Shown: positions 1 to 8,545 of the stretch, piece after piece | Layout: each line of letters opens with the position of its first letter | Numbering within the stretch: the stretch's first letter is position 1 | DNA from: Silicimonas algicola | Lineage (GTDB): Bacteria > Pseudomonadota > Alphaproteobacteria > Rhodobacterales > Rhodobacteraceae | DNA: 64,000 nt | Direction of reading: 5' to 3' | NCBI RefSeq assembly: GCF_003148765.1 | Contig: NZ_QGGV01000008.1 | Location: 121,853 to 185,852, forward strand | Notes under the pieces: generated by a model | Told to the model about the DNA's origin: nothing | The model's database searches: none | Seen by the model: only the letters and a program-made list of their open reading frames with translations | Made by a program: the position numbers and the translations under genes

Positions 1-222
1 AGCGGAAGCACTCGAAAGCTGCCGCCGACCGAGCGCCGCGCGCTCGACATCCTCGACGCGAAGGATCATTGGACGAAGGCCGAAATCCGAAAGTGCTACA
101 AGGGGTTGATAAAGGTTCTTCACCCCGACATGAACGGCGGCGACCGCGGGCACGAGGATCAACTGGCCGAGGTCGTGTGGGCCTGGGACCAGATCAAGGA
201 AAGCCGGAACTTCGAGTCCTGA
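1..222 (+). CDS. J-domain (DnaJ-like) protein, C-terminal part
   Basis: The reading frame is open from the first base of the window to a TGA at 220-222, so the N-terminus lies outside. The visible 73 residues hold most of a J domain: a helix ending in KCYKGLIKVL followed by the HPD signature (HPDMNGGDR) needed to stimulate Hsp70 ATPase, then a final helix. J-domain proteins of this kind sit next to cobS in Rhodobacteraceae, which fits cobS at 1204. Here msrB on the opposite strand lies between the two. A role in assembling or remodelling the cobaltochelatase is inferred from position only. Confidence 0.8.
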   Translation, partial: SGSTRKLPPTERRALDILDAKDHWTKAEIRKCYKGLIKVLHPDMNGGDRGHEDQLAEVVWAWDQIKESRNFES

Positions 223-413
223 AGCAGGGCCGCCCCCGGTGAGAGGACCGGAGGCGGGCTGGGAGATGCTCGACGGGACGCTTGTCGTACGCCTCAGAGG
301 GACATCCTCTGTGTCGCACCACAGGGTGGTCTTTGCGTGGCGGATGCGGACAGCGTTCGTGCAGAGTGTCGTCGGGGCGTGCAGCGTTCAGCGCCAGATG
401 CGCAGACGAAATG

Positions 414-884
414 TCAGGCGGCCTGGAACACCAGGCTCACGCCGTTCAGGCAATGCCGCTTTCCGGTCGGCGCCGGTCCGTCGTCGAAGATATGGCCGAA
501 GTGGCTGCCGCACCTGCGGCAATGCACCTCAGTCCGCCGACCGAAGAGCGAGCGGTCGTCCTTGGTGCGCACGGCGTCGGGCAGGGATTGCCAGAAAGAG
601 GGCCAACCCGTGCCGGAATCGAACTTGTGCTTCGACGAGTAGACCGGAAGCTCGCATCCCCGGCAGAGGTATGTCCCGTCGGCGTAATTCTTGTCGAGCG
701 GGCTAGACCCGGCACGCTCGGTCCCTTCGTCGCGCATGACGTCGTACTGCGCTGGCGTCAGCATGGCCCGCCACTCGGCCTCTGACCGCGAGACCTCGAA
801 GGTCTGGGAGAAGGCAGGACGCCCGATGACGGCGGCGACCGCCGATCCGGCAATTGCGGTGGACAGGAATGCACGTCGGTTCAT
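414..884 (-). CDS. msrB: Peptide-methionine (R)-S-oxide reductase MsrB with Tat-type signal
   Basis: This 156-residue protein repairs methionine-R-sulfoxide in proteins. It has the two zinc-binding CxxC pairs (CRGC and CRRC followed by GSHFGH), the substrate-site motif GTGWPSF, and the catalytic cysteine in RHCLNG near the C-terminus. The chosen ATG (882-884) has GAGGA seven bases upstream. The N-terminus reads NRRAFLS followed by a hydrophobic stretch and an A-F-S-Q cleavage site, a twin-arginine export signal, so the enzyme probably acts in the periplasm, unlike the common cytoplasmic MsrB. It is transcribed away from cobS. Confidence 0.93.
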   Translation of the reverse strand: MNRRAFLSTAIAGSAVAAVIGRPAFSQTFEVSRSEAEWRAMLTPAQYDVMRDEGTERAGSSPLDKNYADGTYLCRGCELPVYSSKHKFDSGTGWPSFWQSLPDAVRTKDDRSLFGRRTEVHCRRCGSHFGHIFDDGPAPTGKRHCLNGVSLVFQAA

Positions 885-1203
885 GGTATCCTCACTGAAT
901 AATCGTTGCCCTATATATACGCAGTGGCTCGCACACGACGAAGTCACGTTCCCGCGTCGGATTGTTACGAAGCCGCACATGGAAACGCCCCGCCCTTGCA
1001 GGCGGGGACGCCCCACGCACCAGGCAAATCGTTACACGACCAAACGATCCGCATACGGTCGAGGCGAGGTGTCCCAGATTCGGGCGAACAATCGGTTAAC
1101 CCTGAATAGATGCCGCATTCTGGACCCGACGCCTTGCACCCCCGGGCCAAATCGGGCAGGTGGTGATCGGGCATCCTGCCCGCCGCGAAGCGAAGGGTTT
1201 GAC
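885..1203. other. Intergenic region between divergent msrB and cobS
   Basis: This 319-bp gap must hold the promoters of both divergent genes. A TATATATA run (912-919) is a plausible -10 region for msrB. A 7-bp stem (GGGCAGG 1154-1160 with CCTGCCC 1175-1181) lies about 20 bases upstream of the cobS start. I looked for the conserved elements of a cobalamin riboswitch and did not find them. Confidence 0.4.
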
Positions 1204-2187
1204 ATGGACTATCGCCGGATCGACGTCGACGCAAAGCCGACCGAGGAAATCAACGTCCGCGAGGTTTTCGGCATCGATGTCGAGATGAAGGTCAAGGGCT
1301 TCTACGAAGCGAACGACCGCGTGCCGCCGATCGATCCGACCTACAAGTTCGACCCCGACACGACGCTCGCGATCCTGGCGGGCTTCCAGTACAACCGCCG
1401 CGTCCTGATCCAAGGCTATCACGGCACCGGCAAGTCGACCCATATCGAGCAGGTCGCCGCGCGGCTCAACTGGCCCTGTGTGCGCGTCAACCTCGACAGC
1501 CACATCAGCCGGATCGACCTGATCGGCAAGGACCAGATCAAGGTCGACAAGGGCGTGCAGTACACCGAGTTCCAGGAAGGCATCCTGCCTTGGGCACTAC
1601 GCAATCCCGCGGCCATCGTGTTCGACGAATACGACGCCGGCCGCGCGGATGTCATGTTCGTCATTCAGCGCGTGCTGGAAGTCGATGGCAAGCTGACGCT
1701 TCTGGACCAGAACGAGGTCATCGACCCGCATCCATATTTCCGGCTTTTCGCCACGGCGAACACCGTGGGTCTGGGCGACACCACGGGCCTCTACCACGGG
1801 ACGCAGCAGATCAACCAGGCGCAGATGGACCGGTGGTCGCTGGTCTGCACGCTGAATTATCTCAGTCACGACGCCGAGGCCGCGATCGTCCTATCGAAGG
1901 CGCCGCACTACAACACCGAGAAGGGTCGACGTGTCATTGGCCAGATGGTGACGGTGGCCGACCTGACCCGGACCGCCTTCATGAACGGCGACCTCTCGAC
2001 GGTGATGAGCCCGCGGACCGTGATTTCCTGGGCGCAGAACGCCGAGATTTTCCGCGACGTGGGCTATGCCTTCCGTCTGACGTTCCTGAACAAGTGCGAC
2101 GAGCTCGAGCGCCAGACCGTGGCCGAGTTCTATCAGCGCTGCTTCGATCAGGAACTGCCGGAAAGTGCTGCGTCTCTCGCGGTCTGA
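1204..2187 (+). CDS. cobS: Cobaltochelatase subunit CobS (AAA+ ATPase)
   Basis: CobS is the AAA+ motor of the ATP-dependent cobaltochelatase (CobN-CobS-CobT), which inserts Co2+ into hydrogenobyrinic acid a,c-diamide in aerobic cobalamin synthesis. The 327-residue length is normal for the family. Visible motifs are Walker [10 protein letters not shown] (about residues 77-85), Walker B (IVFDEYDAG) and the sensor region [11 protein letters not shown]. The frame is open far upstream, but ATG 1204 ([15 protein letters not shown]) matches the family N-terminus and follows GAAGGG. CobT follows at 3836 with three genes between them. Confidence 0.95.
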   Translation: MDYRRIDVDAKPTEEINVREVFGIDVEMKVKGFYEANDRVPPIDPTYKFDPDTTLAILAGFQYNRRVLIQGYHGTGKSTHIEQVAARLNWPCVRVNLDSHISRIDLIGKDQIKVDKGVQYTEFQEGILPWALRNPAAIVFDEYDAGRADVMFVIQRVLEVDGKLTLLDQNEVIDPHPYFRLFATANTVGLGDTTGLYHGTQQINQAQMDRWSLVCTLNYLSHDAEAAIVLSKAPHYNTEKGRRVIGQMVTVADLTRTAFMNGDLSTVMSPRTVISWAQNAEIFRDVGYAFRLTFLNKCDELERQTVAEFYQRCFDQELPESAASLAV

Positions 2188-2314
2188 GGCATCACTCTCT
2201 TCCCTGAAAGGCATCCTCGCGCACCGAATCCAGGGTGTTGCGGTTTTGCGCGCGCCATGAACTGAACACGATCCGATCAATGGATCGGCAATTTTCACGC
2301 CCTATGTTCGATTC

Positions 2315-2695
2315 ATGGGCGCTTTGAGAAAAGCAATCGCGGCGCTTGCAGTCGTCGCCTTTCCGTCCGGTCCCCTCGGGGCCGCGCCCGACATCTTCTG
2401 GACCTTTGCAGGCTGCACCGGCCGCCTGTCGGCCTTGATGGAACATCAGTGGCTCATGTCCGATCCCGCCTCCGACCGCACGAAGGCGCAACGTGCGGCG
2501 ATGATGACGCTCCTCGAAGCCACCACACCTGCAGAGCAGCTGCGTCCGGCCCTGTCGCACCGCATCCAGGCGAAAGAGGCGCAGGCTCGTCTACTGACCC
2601 GCGCCACCTTCAACGATGATCCCGACGATGCAGACTGGGCCCTCCGGCGCTCGGAGGCCGAGATCGCCGCCTGCGTGGGCCTTCTGCTCGGCTAG
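2315..2695 (+). CDS. Small exported protein of unknown function
   Basis: A 126-residue protein with a short signal peptide (hydrophobic residues 7-16, likely cleavage after G-A-A). The mature part is helical and contains two or three cysteines (one in FAGCTGRL, one near the C-terminus in AACVGLL), so a disulfide is possible. I do not recognise a family. It sits between cobS and cobT in the same orientation. Nothing in the sequence ties it to cobalamin synthesis. Confidence 0.6.
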   Translation: MGALRKAIAALAVVAFPSGPLGAAPDIFWTFAGCTGRLSALMEHQWLMSDPASDRTKAQRAAMMTLLEATTPAEQLRPALSHRIQAKEAQARLLTRATFNDDPDDADWALRRSEAEIAACVGLLLG

Positions 2696-2699
2696 TACC

Positions 2700-3305
2700 T
2701 CAGGCCGCCTCGGCGCGGGCCTCGGCACGCGCGTCAGCGGTGACTTTCGTCCACCACGCCAGGTCGGTCAGCATCGCATCTGTCGAGGGCGCAATCGCCG
2801 CCTCGATTTCGCTCATCTCGCCGCCGCCGCCCATGGGGTGGACCTTCAGGAAGCTCTCGCCCTGGATGTGGACACCGAAGCGGATCGGCACCATCTGGAG
2901 TTCGATGGCGATGGTGCGGAGGTGCTCGGCCGCGCGTGACGCGCCGGTCATGCCGTAGCCCACGATCGCCATCGGCTTGCGCACCCACTCGACATAGGCC
3001 TGGTCGAGCGCGTTCTTCAGGGCGCCCGAGATGGAACGGTTGTATTCGGGCGTGACGAAGACAAAGGCGTCGAACGTCGCGAGCTTCTTCTGCCATGCGA
3101 CGGCGTTCGGATCCTTCGACGGCGCCCAGAGGTTCGACGTGGCTTCGTCGAAGAACGGCAGGTCGATCTCGGCCAGGTCCAGGACTTCGACGTCCCATGC
3201 ACCGAAGGCGCGGGCGCGGTCGGCGATCCAGCGTCCGGGCTTCTCGACGAAGCGCGACGACCGGGTAGAGCCGTAGATGACGGCCATGCGGGGTTTCGGG
3301 TCCAT
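2700..3305 (-). CDS. NAD(P)H-dependent FMN reductase (flavodoxin-fold)
   Basis: A 201-residue flavoprotein of the NADPH-dependent FMN reductase family. The FMN phosphate-binding loop is at the N-terminus (VIYGSTRSSRF) and the isoalloxazine-binding motif TPEYNRSISGALKNALD is typical of the family. Enzymes of this type reduce quinones, azo dyes or FMN using NAD(P)H. The start is placed at ATG 3305 because AAGGA lies eight bases upstream; an in-frame ATG at 3326 has no comparable site. The gene is divergent from an HxlR regulator, a common pairing in which the regulator controls the reductase in response to electrophile or quinone stress (inference). Confidence 0.9.
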   Translation of the reverse strand: MDPKPRMAVIYGSTRSSRFVEKPGRWIADRARAFGAWDVEVLDLAEIDLPFFDEATSNLWAPSKDPNAVAWQKKLATFDAFVFVTPEYNRSISGALKNALDQAYVEWVRKPMAIVGYGMTGASRAAEHLRTIAIELQMVPIRFGVHIQGESFLKVHPMGGGGEMSEIEAAIAPSTDAMLTDLAWWTKVTADARAEARAEAA

Positions 3306-3336
3306 GTTGGTATCCTTGCGTTGCATGGTGTGGAAT

Positions 3337-3360
3337 GGTTACCATCTGCAATCTGGAACC
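3337..3360. promoter_or_regulatory. Candidate HxlR operator in the divergent intergenic region
   Basis: An imperfect palindrome lies between the FMN reductase and the HxlR regulator: outer arms GGTT/AACC and a central TGCA. It overlaps an 11-bp element ATGGT-T-ACCAT (3335-3345). Position between divergent genes and dyad symmetry fit binding by the dimeric HxlR protein; no footprint evidence exists. Confidence 0.45.
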
Positions 3361-3408
3361 CACGCGCGCCGACGCAAGAAGGCACGAGGACGAGACAAGG
3401 AGACCGCG

Positions 3409-3789
3409 ATGAGACAAGGTCACGCGAACGAAACCTGCCAGACGATCAGCGAACTTCTTAGCCGCGTCGGCGACAAGTGGACGATCCAGATCATCCGCGC
3501 CCTCTCAGCGGGGCCCATGCGCTTCAATGCTCTCAGGCGTGAAATCACTGATATCTCGCAAAAGATGCTGGCCAGCACGCTGAGGAACCTCGAACGCGAC
3601 GGTTTCGTCAGCCGTTCGGTCGAGCCCACCAAACCGCCGAGCGTGACCTACGCCTTGACCGAACTCGGGGAGGACCTCCAGCGCCCGGTGTTCGCCCTCG
3701 CACAATGGACCGGCGAGAATGCACAGCGCATCCATGCCGCGCGTGCCGCGTATGACGTGACGCAGGCGGGCGGACGCGACGCCGCCTGA
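3409..3789 (+). CDS. HxlR-family winged-helix transcriptional regulator
   Basis: A 126-residue single-domain winged-helix protein. The HxlR core is visible: a cysteine near the N-terminus ([11 protein letters not shown]), then [23 protein letters not shown], the recognition helix [17 protein letters not shown] and the wing VTYALTELG. The N-terminal cysteine is often the redox sensor in this family. The start ATG 3409 has AAGGAG upstream. It is divergent from an FMN reductase that it probably regulates, together with itself. Confidence 0.92.
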   Translation: MRQGHANETCQTISELLSRVGDKWTIQIIRALSAGPMRFNALRREITDISQKMLASTLRNLERDGFVSRSVEPTKPPSVTYALTELGEDLQRPVFALAQWTGENAQRIHAARAAYDVTQAGGRDAA

Positions 3790-3835
3790 CCGACGGATAT
3801 TGATGCGACCCGGCAAGAGTGATTTACCGCAAGAC

Positions 3836-5713
3836 ATGAGCACCCCGAACGACAACCCGGCCGATCCCTTCAAGAAGGCGCTGGCCGAGACCACCAAGAC
3901 GCTTGCGGACGACCCCGAGTTGAACGTGACGTTCTCGGTCGACCCTCCGGGCATGTCGGCCGAAGGGATGCGGTTGCCGCAGGTCACGCGGCGGATGACG
4001 CGGGACGAGGTGCTTCTGGCGCGCGGAACCGCCGACAGCTATGCGCTGCGCCGCAAGTTCCATGACGAGGCGACCGCCAGCCGCTATGCGCCTCAAGGAC
4101 CCCTCGCCCGCGAGATCTTCGAGGCGATGGAATGGGCCCGCTGCGAAGCCGTGGGCGCCCGCGCGATGCCCGGGACGCAGGGCAACATCGACGCGCGCAT
4201 CGAGCACGAAGCGAAGCGGAAGGGCTACGACCAGGTCCGCGAGATCAACGAGGCGCCGCTTCCGGTAGCTGCGGGGTATCTTGTCCGTCAACTGGCCAGC
4301 GGGCGGCCCCTGCCTCCGTCGGCAGCTCATCTTCTCGACCTCTGGCGCGACAGGATCGAGACGCAGGCCGGAGGCACGCTCGAGTCGCTCAAGGACAAGC
4401 TTTCGGACCAAGCCGCCTTTGCGCGCTTCGCCCGCCAGGTCATCACCGATCTCGGCTATGGCGACCAGATCGGCGACGATCCCGACAGCGAGGATGCCGA
4501 CGAGGAGCAGGACGCCGAGCAGGACAGCGACCAGCAGGACAGCGACCAGAACCAGGACGACAGCCAGGACACGCAGGACGACAGCGACGCGGCCCCCGAG
4601 GAGAGTCAGGATCGCGCGGACGACGAAGCGCAGGCACAGGTTTCGATGGACGACCTGTCAGACGCCGAGGGCGGCGACGAGACCGAGATGCCGCAGGGCG
4701 AGGCCGAGATCGAGCCGCCGCAGCCGATGCCGGTCAGCGATGCCGACCCGAATTACAAGGTCTTCACTGGCGACTTCGACGAGGAGATCAAGGCCGAGGA
4801 TCTGGCCGAACCCGAGGAACTGGAGAGGTTGCGCGCCTATCTCGACCAGCAGCTCGACCCCCTGAAGGGGGCGGTCGGGCGGCTGGCGAACAAGCTTCAG
4901 CGCCGGTTGCTGGCGCAGCAGAACCGGTCGTGGCTGTTCGACCTCGACGAGGGCATCCTGGACGCCGCGCGTCTGGCGCGGATCGTCGCGAACCCGACCG
5001 TGCCGCTGGCCTACAAGATGGAGAAGGACACCGAGTTCCGCGACACCGTCGTGACGCTTCTCCTCGACAACTCGGGCTCGATGCGCGGCCGCCCGATCTC
5101 GATCGCCGCGATCTGCGCCGACGTGCTGGCACGGACGCTCGAGCGCTGCAACGTCAAGGTCGAGATCCTGGGCTTCACCACGCGGGCCTGGAAGGGCGGT
5201 CTTTCGCGCGAGAAGTGGGTGGCCGAGGGGCGTCCGCAAGTGCCGGGCCGCCTGAACGATCTGCGCCACATCATCTACAAGTCCGCCGACGCGCCCTGGC
5301 GGCGGGCCCGGCAGAACCTCGGGCTGATGATGAAGGAAGGCCTTCTGAAGGAAAATATCGACGGTGAAGCGCTGGAGTGGGCGCACCGCCGCCTTGCACC
5401 CCGAAACGAGGCGCGAAAGATCCTCATGGTGATCTCGGACGGAGCGCCGGTCGATGATTCATCCTTGTCCGTCAACCCCGCGAACTTCCTCGAGAAACAC
5501 CTCCGCGACGTGATCGCAATGATCGAAAGGAAGAAGCGGGTCGAGCTTCTGGCCATCGGGATCGGCCACGATGTGGCGCGGTACTACGATCGCGCCGTGA
5601 CGATCACGGACGTCGACCAGCTTGCCGGCGCCATGACCGAACAGCTTGCGTCGCTCTTCGAAAGCGATCCGCGCGCGCGCAAGCGGCTGAAGCGGTTGCA
5701 GAAGGTGTCCTAG
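3836..5713 (+). CDS. cobT: Cobaltochelatase subunit CobT (VWA domain)
   Basis: CobT partners CobS in the ATP-dependent cobaltochelatase. The protein (625 residues from ATG 3836) has the family layout: an N-terminal helical domain, a very acidic D/E/Q-rich linker (roughly residues 220-310) and a C-terminal von Willebrand A domain with the MIDAS motif DNSGSMRG and the later [11 protein letters not shown] segment. ATG 3836 ([12 protein letters not shown]) matches the usual N-terminus; an upstream ATG at 3803 is also possible and has an ACGGA site. Ribosome-binding evidence does not settle this. Confidence 0.95.
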   Translation: MSTPNDNPADPFKKALAETTKTLADDPELNVTFSVDPPGMSAEGMRLPQVTRRMTRDEVLLARGTADSYALRRKFHDEATASRYAPQGPLAREIFEAMEWARCEAVGARAMPGTQGNIDARIEHEAKRKGYDQVREINEAPLPVAAGYLVRQLASGRPLPPSAAHLLDLWRDRIETQAGGTLESLKDKLSDQAAFARFARQVITDLGYGDQIGDDPDSEDADEEQDAEQDSDQQDSDQNQDDSQDTQDDSDAAPEESQDRADDEAQAQVSMDDLSDAEGGDETEMPQGEAEIEPPQPMPVSDADPNYKVFTGDFDEEIKAEDLAEPEELERLRAYLDQQLDPLKGAVGRLANKLQRRLLAQQNRSWLFDLDEGILDAARLARIVANPTVPLAYKMEKDTEFRDTVVTLLLDNSGSMRGRPISIAAICADVLARTLERCNVKVEILGFTTRAWKGGLSREKWVAEGRPQVPGRLNDLRHIIYKSADAPWRRARQNLGLMMKEGLLKENIDGEALEWAHRRLAPRNEARKILMVISDGAPVDDSSLSVNPANFLEKHLRDVIAMIERKKRVELLAIGIGHDVARYYDRAVTITDVDQLAGAMTEQLASLFESDPRARKRLKRLQKVS

Positions 5714-5733
5714 GCAACTCCAGCCGGGTCACG

Positions 5734-6222
5734 TCAATACGGATCGCGCAGCGACAGACCATAGTACCTTCGCCGACGGCGGTTCACGCGGATCGGCAGC
5801 AGGTGCTCGGGGTATCCGAACAGAAGCGCCAAGGCCTCGATGCCGACGAGGATGGCGAGGATCTTGGCAAAGCGCCCGATCCAGGACGCGTCGTCCAGCA
5901 TCTCGTCGCTGCGCATTTCGCCGCTGTCCGGATCATATCGCCCTGGAACGACGTCGCCAACCTTGTGCTTGGCCGGATGAGACCAGATGTTTCCGGCGTA
6001 GCTGTCCGACCCGACGCCGTCGAGTGCAAGGACGGGGCGGTAGGTGGTGCGGCCGTCGGCATCCCGTCGCGAGTCGATCTTCAGAACCACGAGCGTGGCA
6101 GGATCGGATCTATTGGTGAACTCCTGCGCCCCGCCCGCGAAGATTGCGCCGACGAGCCACAGCAGGATCGCGGCGATGGAGTACTTCAGGCTGGCAAGCA
6201 TCCCGTTTCGGTCCGGCTCCAT
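5734..6222 (-). CDS. DUF3592-like membrane protein
   Basis: About 162 residues with one transmembrane helix near the N-terminus (SIAAILLWLVGAIFAGGA) and a second near the C-terminus (ILAILVGIEALALLFG). The segment between them contains YRPVLALD and VGDVVPGRYDPDSG, the extracytoplasmic pattern of DUF3592 proteins, whose function is unknown. The gene converges on cobT (20-bp gap). The start is uncertain: ATG 6222 or ATG 6201, neither with a strong ribosome-binding site. Confidence 0.6.
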   Translation of the reverse strand: MEPDRNGMLASLKYSIAAILLWLVGAIFAGGAQEFTNRSDPATLVVLKIDSRRDADGRTTYRPVLALDGVGSDSYAGNIWSHPAKHKVGDVVPGRYDPDSGEMRSDEMLDDASWIGRFAKILAILVGIEALALLFGYPEHLLPIRVNRRRRRYYGLSLRDPY

Positions 6223-6353
6223 AAAGTCCGCGGCCGAGGACAGCACAGAAATGCGGCAAGCTCGTGAACACGGGCGACTTCCCGAGGGCATGGACCACCG
6301 CGCGGCCCCACATCGCGCTTGCGCCCTCGCGGCCCTTCCTGTTCCCTCCGCGC

Positions 6354-8144
6354 ATGTTCCAAAGCTTTGCCTCCACCGCCTCGCCCGAGCAGGGACCGCC
6401 ACGTCTCGCAGCCCTTCGCGCCGAGATGACGGCGGAGATGCTTGACGCCTTCCTCGTCCCCCGCTCGGACCGTCATCAGGGCGAGTATGTCGCGCCCGCG
6501 GACGAGCGTCTGTCCTGGCTCACGGGGTTCACCGGATCCGCCGGTTTCGCCGTGGTGACGGCAGAGGAAGCCGCGGTCTTCGTCGACGGACGTTATCGGC
6601 TTCAGGTGACCGCGCAGGTGGCGTCGGACTTCAGCCCGGTCGACTTCCCGAAAGTCCGCCTCGGTCCCTGGCTCGCCGATCATCTGCCGGCAGGTGCTCG
6701 GGTGGGGTTCGACCCCTGGCTGCACACCACGGACGAGATCGAGGCGGCGCGCAAGGCCGCGCCGGAGATCGGGCTCGTCGCCTGCGACAACCTCGTCGAC
6801 CGCATCTGGCAGGACCGCCCCCCTTTACCGTCGGCCCCGGTCAGGGCGCACCCGCTGGACGTCGCGGGCGAGACGAGCAGCGCGAAGCGGGACCGGCTGG
6901 CCAAAGAGCTGCGGCGCGCCGGTCAAAGGGCAGCGATCCTCACCCTGCCCGACTCGATCTGCTGGCTTCTGAACATCCGCGGCTCGGACGTGGCGCGGAA
7001 CCCGGTCGTGCAGGCCTTCGCCATCCTCTTCGACGACGGGCACGTCTCGGTCTTTTCGGACCCTCCGAAGTTCGATGGCGTCGCTGACCATCTGGACGTC
7101 GACCTTCATCACTGGGAGGCGTTCGAGGCGGCTCTCACGCAACTCTCCGGACCTGTGCGCGTCGATCGCAAGACGGCGCCCCTTGCGGTCTCGACCATCC
7201 TGAGCGAGGCCGAGATCGAGGTCTCCTGGGGCGACGATCCGTGCAGCCTGCCCAAGGCGCGGAAGAATGCGGCCGAGATCGAGGGGATGCGCGAGGTCCA
7301 CCTGATCGACGGCGCGGCGATGGTCGAATTCCTGCGCTGGCTGGACGACCGCGCGTCAAGGGGCGGGCTGACCGAGATCGGCGCGGTGAAGGCGCTGGAA
7401 GGTTTTCGCCGTCAATCGAACCAGCTTCAGGACATCTCGTTCGAGACGATCTCTGGCGCAGGGCCGAACGGCGCCATCATCCATTATCGCGTCACCGAGG
7501 AGACCGACCGCGAGATCCGCGACGGCGAACTGTTCCTCATCGACTCCGGCGGTCAATACCTGAAGGGCACGACCGACATCACGCGAACGGTGATCGTGGG
7601 CGAGCCGACGGAGGAGATGCGGACGCAGTACACCCGCGTGCTTCAGGGGCTAATCGCCGTGTCGATGGCGCGCTTCCCGCGCGGCGTCTCGGGGCGGGAC
7701 ATCGACCCTCTGGCCCGTGCGGCGCTTTGGCGGGCGGGGCAGGACTTCGATCACGGCACGGGGCATGGCGTCGGTGCGTACCTGTCGGTCCACGAGGGGC
7801 CACAGCGCATCTCGCGCATCTCGGAAGTGCCGCTCGAGCCCGGAATGATCCTCTCGAACGAGCCCGGCTACTATCGCGACGGCGCCTATGGCATCCGGCT
7901 CGAGAACCTGATCGTCGTTCGTGACGCCGAGAAGATCGGGGACATGCGAGATCAGCTCGACTTCGAGACCCTGACCTTCGTGCCCTTCGACCGGCGCCTG
8001 ATCGACACGGATCTGATGGGGCCATGGGAGGTCGACTGGCTTGACCGCTACCATGCCGAAGTGCGACAGAAGCTGACTGACCGAATTTCGTCGGAGGCGC
8101 GGGACTGGCTCTATGCCGCCACGGCGCCCCTGCCCCGCGCGTGA
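6354..8144 (+). CDS. Xaa-Pro aminopeptidase (aminopeptidase P, M24 family)
   Basis: A 596-residue metallopeptidase that removes an N-terminal residue preceding proline. It has two creatinase-like N-terminal domains (FTGSAGFAVV is typical) and a C-terminal pita-bread catalytic domain. All five metal ligands are visible: LIDSGGQY and GTTDITRT (two Asp), GTGHGVGAYL (His), SNEPGYY (Glu) and GIRLEN (Glu). The length matches the long three-domain form rather than the 440-residue E. coli PepP. ATG 6354 was chosen by fit to the family start. A DUF427 gene follows at 52 bp. Confidence 0.93.
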   Translation: MFQSFASTASPEQGPPRLAALRAEMTAEMLDAFLVPRSDRHQGEYVAPADERLSWLTGFTGSAGFAVVTAEEAAVFVDGRYRLQVTAQVASDFSPVDFPKVRLGPWLADHLPAGARVGFDPWLHTTDEIEAARKAAPEIGLVACDNLVDRIWQDRPPLPSAPVRAHPLDVAGETSSAKRDRLAKELRRAGQRAAILTLPDSICWLLNIRGSDVARNPVVQAFAILFDDGHVSVFSDPPKFDGVADHLDVDLHHWEAFEAALTQLSGPVRVDRKTAPLAVSTILSEAEIEVSWGDDPCSLPKARKNAAEIEGMREVHLIDGAAMVEFLRWLDDRASRGGLTEIGAVKALEGFRRQSNQLQDISFETISGAGPNGAIIHYRVTEETDREIRDGELFLIDSGGQYLKGTTDITRTVIVGEPTEEMRTQYTRVLQGLIAVSMARFPRGVSGRDIDPLARAALWRAGQDFDHGTGHGVGAYLSVHEGPQRISRISEVPLEPGMILSNEPGYYRDGAYGIRLENLIVVRDAEKIGDMRDQLDFETLTFVPFDRRLIDTDLMGPWEVDWLDRYHAEVRQKLTDRISSEARDWLYAATAPLPRA

Positions 8145-8196
8145 CACGCAGTCGTCACCCGCGCGAGGCAGGATCGACAGCAGACAGGAGGACGAC

Positions 8197-8541
8197 ATGG
8201 CCGATCATATCCGGATCGCTCCGGCCGAAGGAACGTGGGTGGTCCGCGCCGGCGGCGCCGTCATCGGAGAAAGCGACGACGCGCTCAAGCTCGAGGAGGA
8301 CGGCTATCCCTTCGTCGTCTACTTCCCGCGGGAGGACATCGCGATGGAATTCCTCGACGTGACGGACAAGGTGACGACGGATCAGGTCAAGGGACAGGCG
8401 GCGCACTATTCGATCGTCACGCGCAGCACCGTCCTCGAGAACGCGGCGTGGTCCTACGAGAGCCCCAAGGCAGAAGTCTCGCAGATCGCCGGGCACATCG
8501 CCTTCTACGCGACCGATACGGTCGCCATCGAGCAGGTCTGA
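8197..8541 (+). CDS. DUF427 domain protein
   Basis: A 114-residue single-domain protein. The motifs WVVRAGGAVIGES, YPFVVYFPREDI and the C-terminal IAGHIAFYATDTVAIEQ are characteristic of DUF427, a small beta-rich domain of unknown function. The start has AGGAGG six bases upstream. It probably shares a transcript with the upstream aminopeptidase. Its stop is four bases from the end of the convergent ClC gene. Confidence 0.9.
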   Translation: MADHIRIAPAEGTWVVRAGGAVIGESDDALKLEEDGYPFVVYFPREDIAMEFLDVTDKVTTDQVKGQAAHYSIVTRSTVLENAAWSYESPKAEVSQIAGHIAFYATDTVAIEQV

Positions 8542-8545
8542 CGGG

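Noticed and set aside
885..1203. Cobalamin riboswitch upstream of cobS
   Set aside because: A hairpin exists, but the conserved B12-box and GCCACTG-like elements were not found.
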